From positions 331,908,581-331,972,580 of the forward strand of contig NC_058518.1 of NCBI RefSeq assembly GCF_904849725.1: a DNA stretch of 64,000 nt, in the 5' to 3' direction. How positions within the stretch are numbered: position 1 is the first letter of the stretch; each line of letters opens with the position of its first letter. Origin of the DNA: Hordeum vulgare subsp. vulgare. Taxonomy: Eukaryota > Streptophyta > Magnoliopsida > Poales > Poaceae. The position numbers were made by a program, and so were the translations under genes. A model generated the notes under the pieces. That model was not told where the DNA came from. It made no database searches and saw nothing but the letters and a program-made list of their open reading frames with translations. This document shows positions 47,530-61,100 of the stretch, piece after piece.

Positions 47530-48551
47530 CTACTCCCATGGCTGGTCCGGGCGATATCCAATATCATAATGGGGGTTGTACGGGAGCGCGACAGCCACTG
47601 CCTGAATAGCTGCCTCACGGAGGCGAGCAGCCTTTGCCTCCCTCTCATACTCCTTGCCTCTCCTCTGGTTATGTAATATCTCCGTTTTACCTGAAAGTCA
47701 AAGAAGACATGAGTAGGAAGGGTAATATGGAAAAGACGTTGTCGGTTAAATATTAACCGGCATAGGAGGGATTCATTATCCCTCTCAAGGAACTGATAGC
47801 GTGTCATAGCGGCGCGATCAAGGAAAGTTGTATGGAGTGGGGGATCTCCTTCGCGGATGGGTACTCCAAGAAAATTTGCTATGCAAGTGGCATAGATCCC
47901 ACCAAAGAAATCCCCTTCATTAGCATTATTATTCAGCCTCCTTCCTATTATAGCTCCCATGTTGAAACTTCTATCACCCGTTACTGCGCTCTTAAGAAGC
48001 CTAAGGTCATGTGCGCATAGGTGACAATGCTCGATCTTGCCGTTAATGCATCTACCTATGAAGAGGGCAAAGTAATGCAAGGCAGGAAAATGAATGCTCC
48101 CCATGGTAGCATGCGTAATATCTCTAGTTTCTTCGACAGTTATACTAGAGAAAAAATCTCTAACCGAAGATTTAGGAGGATCATTGAGACTACCCCAATC
48201 AGGTATCTTGCAAATTCTATTGAAATCCTCTAAATCCATGGTATACGATTTGTCATAGAGATCAAACAGTACGGATGTGTCACGGCCAGCTGAAAATTTG
48301 AATCTACGAACAAAAGAGGCAGTGAGAGTAGTATACTATTCACATTTATCGGAGCTAAATTCTTCAAGTCCAACATTGTGAACAAGTGTATCAAACTCGT
48401 CTTTGAAACCTACATCAATCATGAATTCATCACAAGGCCATTCACATGGCTGTACCTGTGCGTTCCTCGGTTGGTAAGGATCGGGTTCCCGAATCGCGAG
48501 ACGGGGACCCCTCTTGCTTGAGGAACCACCATGATAGTTTCTCCTGAACAT
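47530..48551 (-). pseudogene. Gypsy G ORF2, Athila-type second ORF (one stop, one frameshift)
   Basis: Starts MFRRNYHGGSSSKRGPR (ATG at 48551) and, after a premature TAG (48336-48338) in otherwise open frame, continues through DLEDFNRICKIPDWG, FALFIGRCINGK, MGAIIGRRLNNN and GGIYATCIANFLG. A frameshift near 47660-47690 takes the reading away from the family ending; in the other frame the sequence ends ...IGYRPDQPWE with the stop at 47530-47532, matching the PWE ending in C. The role is unknown. It is better preserved than the copy in C and defines the length of the ORF (about 340 codons). Confidence 0.68.
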
Positions 48552-49330
48552 CTTCCTTTTTGGAAAACTTTAGTATCTCTAAGGAAAAGTGAACAAGGCC
48601 CAACGAAACTCGTAGCAACTACTCCGACAAGTGCCTAGAGGCCATATCACGCATCAAAACTACTTGGGACGAGCTAAAATTAGCATGCAAAGCTCAAGCA
48701 CAGGGTCACCAAGGCAGCAAAAAGACGCAACGAATAAGGCACTAGAGAAAAAACTAATTGGACCAATGGAGGAGTCCATACCAAGGAACAATTTCCCCCA
48801 AAACAGTTTGGTGAATGGCGCTTTGCACAAGGAGATCGAAAATCGCAGCAAGAAGAGCAAGAACACGGGTTTGAGCTGTAGAATGAATTTTGTTGGAGGT
48901 AGGAGAAGGAGATGGGAGCTGGAATAAGTGGAGGGGGACACGTGGGCCCCACAAGCCTGGTAGGCGCGGCCAGGGGGTGCCCGCACCTCCTGGGCTTGTG
49001 GCCCACTGGTGCATCCCCGTGACTAGCTCTTCGTCTCAGAATTTTTCAAAAATTCCGGAAAAAATCATACATGATTTTCAGGGCATTCGGAGAATTCTAT
49101 TTTTGGGACACTTTTCTACGGGATGCAAGAAGCAGAAAACAGGAAAAACTAAAGCTAAATCTATCATTTTTCTTCTAAGCAACCGAAGGTAAAGGTTGGG
49201 AACACAGGGTTGTGACTCTCAGATTCATCCATCTCATGGTCATCAAGAGAAATCCGTCAATGAGGTTGATCAAGTCTCCTTGACAAACTTTTTTCGAATC
49301 GCATAAAACCGGAGAATTTTCGAATAGTCA
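48552..49330 (-). promoter_or_regulatory. Spacer before ORF2 of G with the LTR-like promoter segment (about 48920-49145)
   Basis: Reverse-strand equivalent of 15512-16312 in C. It contains, in minus sense, CCCTGAAAATCATG, TTTTTTCCGGAATTTTT, CAGTGGGCCACAAGCCC (about 48998) and the closing arm GGCTTGTGGGGCCCACGTG (about 48940). This is the same arrangement as the LTR promoter region. Confidence 0.6.
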
Positions 49331-49532
49331 CTAGGTTACCAAAATGGGGATTTGCATATCCCCAACAAGCAAATCATACTTCATCTTAACCGTAGGTATA
49401 GGGCATTCAAAGCTCCCAATAAGAATCGATGAAGTTTTTTCAATAGCATTGATGCAATGTACTCGATATTGTTTCTTCGGAAAGTGCACGGTATGCTCAT
49501 TACCATTGACATGGAAAGTGACATTGCCTTTG
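49331..49532 (-). pseudogene. Gypsy G protease region, C-terminal part
   Basis: The frame broken off at 63345 continues here in phase (NVTFHVNGNEHTVHF...), through SILIGSFECPIP and LLVGDMQIPILVT, to a TAG (49331-49333). The frame is fully open across the junction apart from LARD H, so G's gag-protease was intact in this part when H landed. Confidence 0.8.
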
Positions 49533-52500
49533 TGTCACACCCAAGATGCGACCCTATCCTAAATTTGGCACGTAAGCCTCGCCAGGGATAGAAGCGCATC
49601 TCGTCGTGTCGCAAGAATGGATATCGTTACAAGTACATGTACTGAAAATAAGAAATATATATAGAGAGTTGGCTTACACTCGCCACAAGCTACATCAGAG
49701 TCTCAACAATACGTTACATAATCATCAAGAGTAAGAGCAGGGTCCGACTACGGACGAAAACAAACGAGAAAAATATAAGTATGACGTCCATCATTGCTAT
49801 CCCAAGCTACCGGCCTGGAACCCATCCTAGATCGATGAAGAAGAAGCAGAAGAAGAAGAAGCAACTCCAAATGAAGAATCAACACGCTCGCGTCAAATAA
49901 CCTTTACATGTACCTGCAACTAGTGTTGTAGTAATCTGTGAGCCACAGGGGACTCAACAATCTCATTTCCAAAGGTAGCAAGACTAGCAAAGCTTAATGG
50001 GTGAGGCATGGTTAAGTGGTGAGGTTGCAGTAGCGGCTAAGCATATATTTGGTGGCTAAACTTACGAGTACCAGAAATAAGAGGGGGAAGATCTACGCAT
50101 AACGGACGTGAACTACTGATGATCAAAGGAATGATCCTGAACACCTACCTACGTCGGACATAACCCCACCATGTCCTCGATCGGAGAAGGAACTCACGAA
50201 AGAGACAGTCACGGTTACGCACACAGTTGGCATATTTTAATTAAGTTAACTTCAAGTTATCTAGAACAAGTGTTAAACAAAAGCTTCCACGTTGCCACAT
50301 AACCGCGGGCACGGCTTTCTGAAAAGATTTAACCCTGCAAGGTTGCTCCAACTAGTCCCTCAGAAATTACCACAAGCCGCATAGAAATCCTCAATCACGA
50401 AGCTCGCGATCTCGTCGGATTCCCTAGTGGAAAACCTCAACTCTGAGATTACCCAAAGCATCACCAGAATCCTGATGCACAAGATATTTCGTCAAAGGTA
50501 AAACTAATCCAGCAAGGCTGCCCGATGTCTCGACGATCCCGATAGGAGTCGCGTACCTCGTTCTCAGGACACGACGGATGGGTCACACTAGGAGATACCA
50601 AACCTCGGGTTGCCCCGCGGTGGCCCCGTAGTCTGCCAATTTCGACCAACACTCATGAGGAGCACTGGCCCGGGGGTTGATTAAATTTCCTCGGGTGCCG
50701 GCGGGTCCCTATGCATTATTATTAGGTTATTAGGCAAATGTAGTACCAAAGTTGGGCCTTGCAAGACCAGTCTTAATCTAAAACGAATTATCAAGGGGGT
50801 CCCCATAACAACCCCAATCGTGTTAGGAGTGCTCATTTATGAAACATAACACCGGTGGCCGAAACTAGGGGGGCAAAGGTGGAACAAAACACCAAGCTAG
50901 AAAGTCCAAGCCTTCCACCTTTTACCAAGTATATAGGTGCATTAAATTAAATAGCATTTAAATATGGTGATATAACAAGGAACCCATGTTATCTCATGGA
51001 AGCATCTGCACCTGCAACTAGCAACGCTATCAATAGGGTTAAGCAAGCAGGAACATAGCCAATCAGTGGTTTGCTAGGCGGTCAGGTTGAAGGTAATCAT
51101 GGCATTGTTGAGAGGCTGATATTTAACATGTGGTAGGCAACGAGACATAATCGATAGAAGCGATAAAACTAGCATGGCAATGATAGTAATGGTATCTAGG
51201 GAAATGGTCATCTTGCCTGAGAGCCCGCTTGGAAGAAGAATGACTCTGTGAAGCAGACGAACCGACGTAGTCGAACAAGTCCTCACAATCCGGCACGCTG
51301 TGGAACTCTATCGAGATGAAGCAAACCAGAAACACAAATCAACACACGGAATTCACCACAGGATGCACAACACAAATGATGCATGAGCATCTGATTATAT
51401 GCAAGTCACGACATGTCAATTCACACAATCAAACACTACACATTAAGTGAAGTTCAATATGCAACGAGTTGCATATTGACGAAACTCCACGGTAATTATT
51501 TAGTTCTATCCCGAGTATATACACGGCAATATTAAATGTGATTAAACATGGCAAGAGGTGAAGCGCAATTAATCTACCTATCTAGGTATTTTAAATGAGG
51601 TCGGAAATGACATATAGCACCTTCGAGACGACCTCACATGTTAATTTATAATTCTGTCCAGTTCTGAGCTAACACATTTAATTAGTTGTTAAACAGAAAA
51701 ACAAATAGGTTCACGTGATTCTACACGTCATTTCAAGCAAACTACACATAAAGAACATCTCCAACGGAGCTATGGTTCAAAAGATACAAGCATCGCAAGA
51801 TATGATGGCATGAATGCAATATGTGTGCAATGACGGTCAAGAGCACTTCAAAACATACATCCAACAAGAAAAAATGAAAGTACACGAGATTCTAAGCAAG
51901 TTTCATGTAGGACACGATCAAAACGGAGCTACGGTTCAAAAGATACGAGCAAAACAAGAAATCACTACAATCTGCCAGAATCAGCCACATAGCATTTTCT
52001 ACGCCCGACAACTACGGGATATACAACTCCGATAAACTCAAGCAAGGCATGACACGAAAGAGGGCAAGAAGCACTACTACAAACAACTAAGAACAACTAG
52101 CATGGCATCATGGATCACTAGGGAAACAAGACACAAAATGGCATCTCACATACTATTTCAGACTTAGTGAAAATTACACGTCATGAAAGAGCAGTTTTCG
52201 ATCTGAAGCCATAATGACAGCAGCAAAACCTATAGCTACATGACTCCAAATGGCATGAAAATTCACAGCATACTAGAGAAACACAAGGTTTACGACTAAC
52301 TGCAATGGACCAACCTCAAGAGAGCTACTAATCACAAGATAGAAGCAAAACAAAATAGCAACAAAATATAACAGATTCCAGACTTAGAAATATTTCAGCA
52401 CGTCCAAAACATCACTATTTCTAGCAACTTGAGAGAAATCAAACCATACCTAAACATGCATTTCTATTGCAACCAAAAATACCAAGGGCTAGACTAAACA

Positions 52501-54734
52501 CCCAAGAAGAACTCCCTAGTTGACAACTCCGAGAAACGAAGAACGGATTAAATCCTGCGAATTAAACAAAAGGGCATCACGATAAAATATCGCGCGAACT
52601 AACTTGATGTAATGCTAAAACTAATTGCACAAAAAATCCCATGGATTTTTCTACCCCAAAAATATATAAAATATGTGGGGTTGCGCAACAAAATTATTGC
52701 CACACGTAAATGCGAGAAAATAACCAATACACGGGAAAATAAACCACCGCAATTCCCTACACGCAAAAATACAAATGGCTCCTCTAAAATACATGGAAAA
52801 TAGGTTCCTAAAACATGGGCATATCTACTAGGGCACACGTGCAATCCGGACTTGCGCGAAAAATAAAATACGGGACGTATCCTATTAAAACAACACGTTA
52901 TTCTAGGCATCCGGCACGCTAATCGACGTCAAACAATTATGCAAGTTGGACCAACGTATTCTACGCGCAAAACTACGCGAAAAACATATACTACATGTCG
53001 CAATCCGACTTATGGATTTAAAGTTACGAGCATTCTAATATACGTTATTTTTCTGGAATTAGTTATAATTCCGAAAAATCCCTAAAAGAAAAAATAACTA
53101 TCGGGCCTATACTATTTACTAATGGGCTACAGAGCATGGGCGTAACATAAAAAAAATGCACGCGGGCGAGGGCTCTCACCTCGGCCACTTGGGCCGGCCT
53201 CGAGAGAGGGGGAACCGGCCTGGAGGGTGCTGGGCCGAAGGACTCGAGGCGGATCAGGGGCGAGGCGAGGCCGGCCTGGGGGTGAAGCAGATGGGCCGGC
53301 GCGGTGCGGTCTGGGCCGCAGCGGCTGCTGGCGATAGCGCCATGCGTGGCCAGGCGTTGGTCAACGCGGGGGGGGGGGAGCCACTTGGACCGGATGGTGG
53401 AGAGGCTGGCCAGGCCGGCTGCGGCTGGGCCAGCAGGGAGCAGTGGGCCGAGGCGGCGCGGGCGACTGGGCCGGGAGGAGGCCGAGCGACGCGGCGCCAG
53501 CTAGGCCGCTGGAGGCCCAAGCGGGGTCACGCTGGCGAGGGAGCGAGCGCTCTCGTCCCCGACCTCTGGACGAAACCGAGAACGAGGCGACGTCCCGCCG
53601 AAGGCCGGCCAGCACGGAGGCACGCACGGGGCGGATCCGGCGGGGCGACGTGCGGGAGATGGCGGGGCCGGCCGGATCTGCCCGGATCCGGGCCGGGGCG
53701 GCAACGTGCAGGGAGGGAGAGGGATTAACCGGACACGGAGGAGAGAAGAAGTGGGAAGGAAGAGGGAGAGGAGCGGGGGAACCTCCGGCTCGGGCTCTGG
53801 CCGGCGAGGCACGTCGTCGCGGCGGCCGGAAGGTGCTGGGCGGCGGGGCACGACGATCTCCGGCGAGGGGCGAGCTGCTCGGGCTGCTGGACGAGGGGCT
53901 CGGGAGGAGCTGTGGGAGTCTGCGGGCATGGGAGGGCTCCTGTGGTCGCCTGGACATGTCCGATTTGACCACGGACATGTCCGTAGGTGGGGATTTGGGG
54001 CTATCTGAGCCCTAGATGTGAGATCTGAGGGATGGAAAAGAATAGGGAGGCTAGGGCTGCGGGATTTGAAGGGTTTGGGCTAGCAGGTGGGGTTTTTGAG
54101 GGGGGTGGCTGCAGAAATGGCTAGAGGAAACCCTAGTGAAGTGAGAGGGTCTCTCTAGGGGGGTGATACTTATATAGGGTTGGTCTCTGGTCGGGTGGAC
54201 CTGGTTCGTCCGATCGCGATCCGATGACCACGAACGGAGGAAGTGGCTAGGTGGCACTACCGACCTGTGTAGACGGGCTAAGTAGGGGAGAAAGGGAAAT
54301 AGTGCGGCGTGGCAACACGATTTAAAACACCGGCACACTTCCGACGATAGACCGAATACGGTGCCGCTACGGTCGACCGTTCGGGTACCAGACGGACTCC
54401 GGTCACGACGAAATTCGACACGCGGCCTAGCTAGAACTAATTACGACCGCATGCCAAGTTTAACCACGATCAGAGAAATTTTTATGCACACTTTTAAAAA
54501 CATGGATTTGACGATGCCGCGGGCGCGTGCGAGTGCGGTCGGACTCAGAACGGACAACGACGAGAACCGGCAACTACTAACGGATGCAAGTTTGAAAACT
54601 GGCGGCAACGGAGATGCTGATGCAATGCAGATGATGCACATGATGCGATGATGATCCGATAAAAGAAAATAGACACACGACGAAAACGGAAAGAAAAGGG
54701 GAATCTTCTGGAACGTCGGCATCGGGCTGTCACA
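49533..54734 (-). repeat. 3' LTR of LARD H (5202 bp)
   Basis: Plus-strand limits are TGTCACACCCAAGATGCGAC and GCATCGGGCTGTCACA. Interior: a 29-bp direct repeat (51764-51792 and 51923-51951, ACGGAGCTAYGGTTCAAAAG core), a GC-rich block (53150-54060), twin palindromes and a TATA box (minus sense CTATATAAG, about 54168-54177). Frames of up to 205 codons in the GC-rich block are not shared intact with the other LTR. Confidence 0.87.
53952..53982 (-). promoter_or_regulatory. Twin palindromes GGACATGTCC in the H 3' LTR
   Basis: Two perfect 10-bp palindromes (53952-53961 and 53973-53982), 21 bp apart. They lie about 190 bp downstream of the TATA box in the direction of transcription. Confidence 0.65.
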
Positions 54735-54753
54735 ACTGTCCTATACTACAAGA

Positions 54754-54772
54754 GGATCTCGCCCCGAGATCC
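54754..54772 (-). other. Conserved hairpin next to the H 3' LTR
   Basis: GGATCTCG, loop, CGAGATCC, 19 bases from the LTR edge. This is the counterpart of 35011-35029 in E with one paired change. Confidence 0.7.
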
Positions 54773-57700
54773 AAGAATGAAAGGGGGAGAGGATGAGAAG
54801 GCAAGAGGTAAAACTTAGCCGCTTCTTTGACAAACGAGTGAAACCAACGATCCTTGAAAGTTGCAAAGAGATGAGGAATGATATGATAAAGAAGCAAGAA
54901 TTCACGGAAAATTTCGGCAGAACTTCGGTAGGAAAATGGGACAAAAATTTCGAAAAGGTAGACGAAATAGACAATATTCATAACAAACAACTAAATAGAG
55001 CAAGGGAACACCATGATCTTGGTAGAACAACATAATAGACCCAAAAGAGCAACAACACAATGCCTCCGGAACAAGAGAATATGAACTAGCTCAAACGAAA
55101 GAAGAGAATGAAGCAAAATAATGACAACTATCATCACAATAGAATTGAAGAGCCTCCGTATAGAGAATTGACTTAGTAGTTGGAAAAACCAACAACGAAG
55201 AAGAAGATAGTAGTGGGCTTATGGAAATCATCTCAACAAATATGAGGTGACAACCAACCACTAAAAGAAACAAGGATTGATTGGGAGAAACAAGATATGA
55301 ATAATTCTTACACCAAGAGGATACATTGAGAACTTGGATTAATGATAAGCACCATGACATCAACAATCCATAGGAAAGCTTTAGGTGTAATCCAAACCAA
55401 GATAGCTCAATGAAGAAACCATGAGTTAAGAATAATCTCATGATCAAAGGATTGATGGATTTAATTATCTCATTCTTGAAAGGAAATCTCTTCGAGGCTC
55501 CTACACTAACAAGAATTCTACAATACCACCTCAAAGGTTAAAGGAGAACAAACACATTGGAAATGCAAGAGAAAGAAAACTTGAGGTTCTCCAATAAGAA
55601 TCTTGAAGAACACTTGAGAATGGATTGAAACCTTGATGAACCACCATGAAGGACCTCCGTATACAAATGAATGATGAAAAGATATGAAGGAAGAAAGAAT
55701 AAGATTATGACCTTGCCAAGATTTATATGAAGCTTCACAAAGAGATTCTTGAGAAAACTTGGAACTCTGGAAAAGAAAAGATAATAACAATTGAGAAAAA
55801 GGAATTGATATCATGAGGCACTCCTAAAGAAGAATTCAGATTACTATGAACAGGAATAAGAATTATGTTATGCTTATCCTTCATCAAGTTTAATTGATGA
55901 CAAGCAACAGATTTAGCATATCACTTATTCTACTAGAAATGAATCTTGAAGAGGCAGAGAGATAAGCACCACTAGAGGCATGATTGCAGGACGCACCGGT
56001 AAGAATTCACAACTGAATGGGAATTCCAAGAATGCGTGGAAACACCTGAGAATGAAGAGATCATGAGCCACCTGAGAGAAAACTTGAACAAGGCACCGGA
56101 TAATCGAGATACGAACGAAGAGACAACAATTGAGAAGAATTGAGGATGAAAGCTGAAAGCTGAGAACAAAGAATCTTCTGAAATGATGGCCTTCGGAGGA
56201 TCGAGAATGAAAACAACTCAGAAGTGCACCAGATAGCAAGAAAGGGATACACATGATTGGAACAATTAAGATGATGGCACCAAGCTGAAAAGATGAATCT
56301 TCAAGAGAATGAACCAAGATTTGAGAGAAACACTCCTTCTGCCATCAAAGTTGGAATGATGAGGAGAACACCGTCAAGAATTAACTAAGACACTCCAGAA
56401 TAATGAAGAATGCAAGGTTGAGCCAAATATGAGAATTAATTTGAATAGGCCTTGGAGAAGGGATATGATTGATGAATTCATACTTATGTCATAGTTGAAA
56501 AGAATTAAAGACCTCCGGGAAGATTACAGAGCTATATAAGATCCTGGGAAAAACCTGTGGGTTATGGGCCCACTCGAAGAAATCACCGTTGACAAGATTG
56601 CTTAGAAGAGGGATATTGCACCGGTACAAATGAAAACTAGATGATGTTGAGCACCTCGAAATAATTGAAAATATTGGAAACAAGAACTACTGAGAAAACT
56701 TCAACACTCCAGATAGGCTAGAGAGAAATGAACAACAGGATAGGCTGACAAGAAACTCCAACATGGGAAAGAATTTACAAGGATGAAAAGGATATGTTGA
56801 ACATAAACAACTGAATTAAATTCACCAGAAAAGATAACAAGATTGAATAAAGAAGAACACGAAGCTCGTGAGACTCTTCACAATGAATCACCGGGTAAGA
56901 GAGAAAAGCACAGACAGCGGAAGCACAATGAAAAGAAAACTCTTGGATTAAAATTGAATCACTGAGGAAAAAGGGTGGGAGGGCGGGAAAAAAACAAAGA
57001 CGACTTGGGACAGATGAGATGAACTCCAGAATAAAATGAGAGAATGATCTGCAACGACTGGAGAAGATTGAATTCAGTTGCAGAGAAGCACATCGGTTGA
57101 ATGGAATTGATACGATGACTCCGGTTGAAAGGAATTGATAAGACAATTGATAGAGCAAAAGAATTAATACTCTCATAAAAATATGAGATCACCTCTTAGA
57201 AAAGATCTGAAATCACCACTTGACATCGAAGCAACACAAATTACCATAATCAACAAAACAAAGGGAGAGGCTTATGAAACAAGCCAGAACAAACTCATGA
57301 GAGAGATTTCATCCGATATTTTCGTGGACAGGATCGCACAGGCTCGATTTTACAGTAGCCATCAAGTGCAAGGTAGTGCACCCGACATACGAAGCGTCCC
57401 CGAGTCGTAGCAAGCTACAAGGACTCTTTAAGACACAACGTGTAACGCTGTAAGTCGACCGTGAACAAATGAATCCACGAGATGTCGAACCCCAACCTAA
57501 CATCATGCATTTGTCGAAAGATTGTCCTATAAGCAACTACTTGAATTCCCACCTATGAATTCCCGAAATATCTGATCATGCAATCTGGTACACGGATACA
57601 AGGAGTAATATTCACACAACTCCTATACTAACCCGTCACCTGTATCACATCCGTCAACACACGGCCAGAATCTCGGACCTTCATCTACTATAGACCCTCG

Positions 57701-58144
57701 TGATCACGATGATACAAAGTATGGCGGTACTCTCGAACAATCTGCACCAGTACTGGGACATCGGGGTTATCTCGCCACGACTAGTATTGAAGCAATTACG
57801 AACATCCTTCGTCCTGAGATACTAAGAAATCTGAATGGTAACGATGTGCTCAAGAATCCCGTGGAGCTCAACTCCCCTGAAACTCAAAGCAGATAGGAGG
57901 CACCAAGATAGAACTCCGTCACATCGGCATCATATAGATCCCAAGAATATCCGAGTGAACCTAAATTTTTTTTTGAGTGAGAAGAGGAGGAGAATTAAAA
58001 TATTACGTCGAGATTCCTCACCAGAGCATAGAAGAGGAGAAAAAAGAATCCTACTCTCCGATATATAACTAGACTCAAATAGTTTTTTCACTAGACTCGA
58101 CTCGGCCAAGTTCGATCAATCAAGGGGGCTCCTAAGTCGGTACT

Positions 58145-58156
58145 GCTCTAATACCA
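58145..58156 (-). promoter_or_regulatory. Primer-binding site of LARD H (initiator tRNA-Met type)
   Basis: On the minus strand TGGTATTAGAGC, one change from the usual TGGTATCAGAGC, three bases from the LTR. It fixes the orientation of H. Confidence 0.82.
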
Positions 58157-61100
58157 ACTTGTCACGCCCAAGATGCGACCCTATACTGAATTTGGCACGA
58201 AGGCCTTGCCAGGGATAGAAGTGCATCTCGTCGTGTCGCAAGAATGGATATCGTTACAAGTACATGTACTGAAAAGAAGAAATATGTAGAGAGAGTTGGC
58301 TTACACTCGCCACAAGCTACATCAGAGTCTCAACAGTACATTACATAATCATCAAGAGTAAGAGCAGGGTCCGACTACGGACGAAAACAAACGAGAAAAA
58401 AATAAGTACGACATCCATCCTTGCTATCCCAGGCTGCCGGCCTGGAACCCATCCTAGATCGATGAAGAAGAAGCAGAAGAAGAAGAAGCAACTCCAAATG
58501 AACAATCAACGCGCTCACATCAAATAACCTTTACCAACACCTGCAACTAGTGTTGTAGTAATCTGTGAGCCACAGGGGACTCAGCAATCTCATTTCCAAA
58601 GGTATCAAGACTAGCAAAGCTTAATGGGTGAGGCATGGTTAAGTGGTGAGGTTGCAGCAGGGGCTAAGCATATATTTGGTGGCTAAACTTACGAGTACCA
58701 GAAATAAGAGGGGGAAGATCTACGCATAACGGACGTGTACTACTGATGATCAAAGGAATGATCCTGAACACCTAACTACGTCAGACATAACCCCACCGTG
58801 TCCTCGATCGGAGAAGGAACTCACGAAAGAGACAGTCACGGTTACGCACACAGTTGGCATATTTTAATTAAGTTAACTTCAAGTTATCTAGAACGAGTGT
58901 TAAACAAAAGCTTCCAGGTTGCCACATAACCACGGGCACGGCTTTCCGAAAAGATTTAACCCTGTAGGGGTGCTCCAACTAGTCCATCACGAATTACCAC
59001 AAGTCGCATAGAAATCCTCAATCACGAAGCTCGCGATCTCGTCGAATTCCCTAGTGGAAAACCTCAACTCTGAGATTACCCAAAGCATCACCGGAATCCC
59101 GATGCACAAGATATTTCGTCAAAGGTAAAACTAATCCAGCAAGGCCGCCCGACGTGTCGACGATCCCGATAGGAGTTCCGTACCTCGTCCTCAGGACACG
59201 ACGGATGGGTCACACTAGGAGATACCGAACCTCGGGTTGCCCCGCGGTGGCCCCATAGTCTGCCAATTTGGACCAACACTCATGAGGAGCACTGGCCCCG
59301 GGGTTGATTAAATTTCCTCGGGTGCCGGCGGGTTCCTATGCGTTATTATTAGGTTATCAGGCAAATGTAGTACCAAAGTTGGGCCTTGCCAGACCATTCT
59401 TAATCTAAAGAGAATTATCAAGGGGGTCCCCATAACAAACCCGATCGTGTTAGGAGCGCTCTTTTATGGAACATAACACCGGTAGCCGAAACTAGGGGGG
59501 CAAAGGTGGAACAAAACACCAGGCTAGAAAGGCCGAGCCTTCCACCTTTTACCAAGTATATCGGTGCATTAAATTAAATAGCATTTAAATATGGTGATAT
59601 AACAAGGAACCCATGTTATCACATGGAAGCATCTGCACCTGCAACTAGCAACGCTATCAACAGGGTTAAGCAAGCAGGAACATAGCCAATCAATGGTTTG
59701 CTAGGCGATCAGGTTGAAGGTAATCATGGCATTGTTGAGAGGCTGATATTTAACATGTGGTAGGCAACGAGACATAATCGATAGAAGCGATAAAACTAGC
59801 ATGCCAATTATAGTAATGGTATCTGGGGAAATGGTCATCTTGCTTGAGATCTCGCTTGGAAGAAGAATGACTCCATGAAGGAGACGAACCGACGTAGTCG
59901 AACGGGTCCTCACAATCCGACACGCTACGGAACTCTATCGAGACGAAGCAAACCAGAAACACAAATCAACACACGGAATTCACCACACGATGCACAACAC
60001 AAATGATGCATGAGCAGTTGATTATATGCAAGTCACGACATGTCAATTCACACAATCAAACACTACACATTAAGTGAAGTTCAATATGCAACGAGTTGCA
60101 TATTGACGAAACTCCACGGTAATTATTTAGTTCTATCCCGAGTAGATACACGGCAATATTAAATGTGATTAAACATGGCAAGAGGTGAAGCGCAATTAAT
60201 CTACCTATCTAGGCATTTTAAATGAGGTCGGAAATGACATATAGCACCTCCGAGACGACCTCACATGTTAATTTATAATTCTGTCCAGATCTGAGCTAAC
60301 ACATTTAATTAGTTGTTAAACATATAAACAAATAGGTTCACGTGATTCTATGCGTCATTTCAAGCAAACTACACATAAAGAACATCTCCAACGGAGCTAT
60401 GGTTCAAAAGATACAAGCATCGCAAGATATGATGGCATGAATGCAATATGTGTACAACGACGGTCACGAGCACTTCAAAACATACATCCAACAAGAGAAA
60501 ATGAAACTTCACGAGATTCTAAGCAAGTTTCATGTAGGACACGATCAAAACGGAGCTACGGTTCAAAAGATACGAGCAAAACAAGAAATCACTACAATCT
60601 GCCAAAATCAGCCACATAGCATTTTCTACGCCCCACAACTCCGATAACTCAAGCAAGGCATGACACGAAAGAGGGCCAGAAGCACTACTACAAACAACTA
60701 AGAACAACTAGCATGGCATCATGGATCACTATGGGAAGAAGACACAAAATGGCATCTCACATACTATTTCAGACTTGGTGAAAATTACACCTCATGAAAG
60801 TGCAGTTTTTGATTTAAAGCCATATTGACAGCAGCAAAACCTATAGCTACATGATTCCAAATGGCATGAAAATTTACAGAATGCTAGAGAAACACAAGGT
60901 TTACAACAAATTCCATTGGACCAACCTCAAGAGAGTTACAAATCACAAGATAGAAGCAAAACAAAACAGCAACAAAATATAAAAGATTCCAGACTTAGAA
61001 ATATTTCAGCACGTCCAAAACAACACTATTTCTAGCAACTTGAGAGCAATAAAACCACACCTAAACATGCATTTCTATTGCAACATAAAATACCAAGGGC

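Larger units (their letters stand above)
54735..58159 (-). other. Non-coding core of LARD H
   Basis: A 3425-bp core, purine-rich on the plus strand (A and G), corresponding to the core of E. There is no coding domain. CCGG-type motifs are kept at places matching E, for example GCACCGGTAAGAATTC (about 55993), GGCACCGGATAAT (56092), TGCACCGGTACAAATG (56617) and ACTCCGGTTGAA (57119). Confidence 0.75.
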
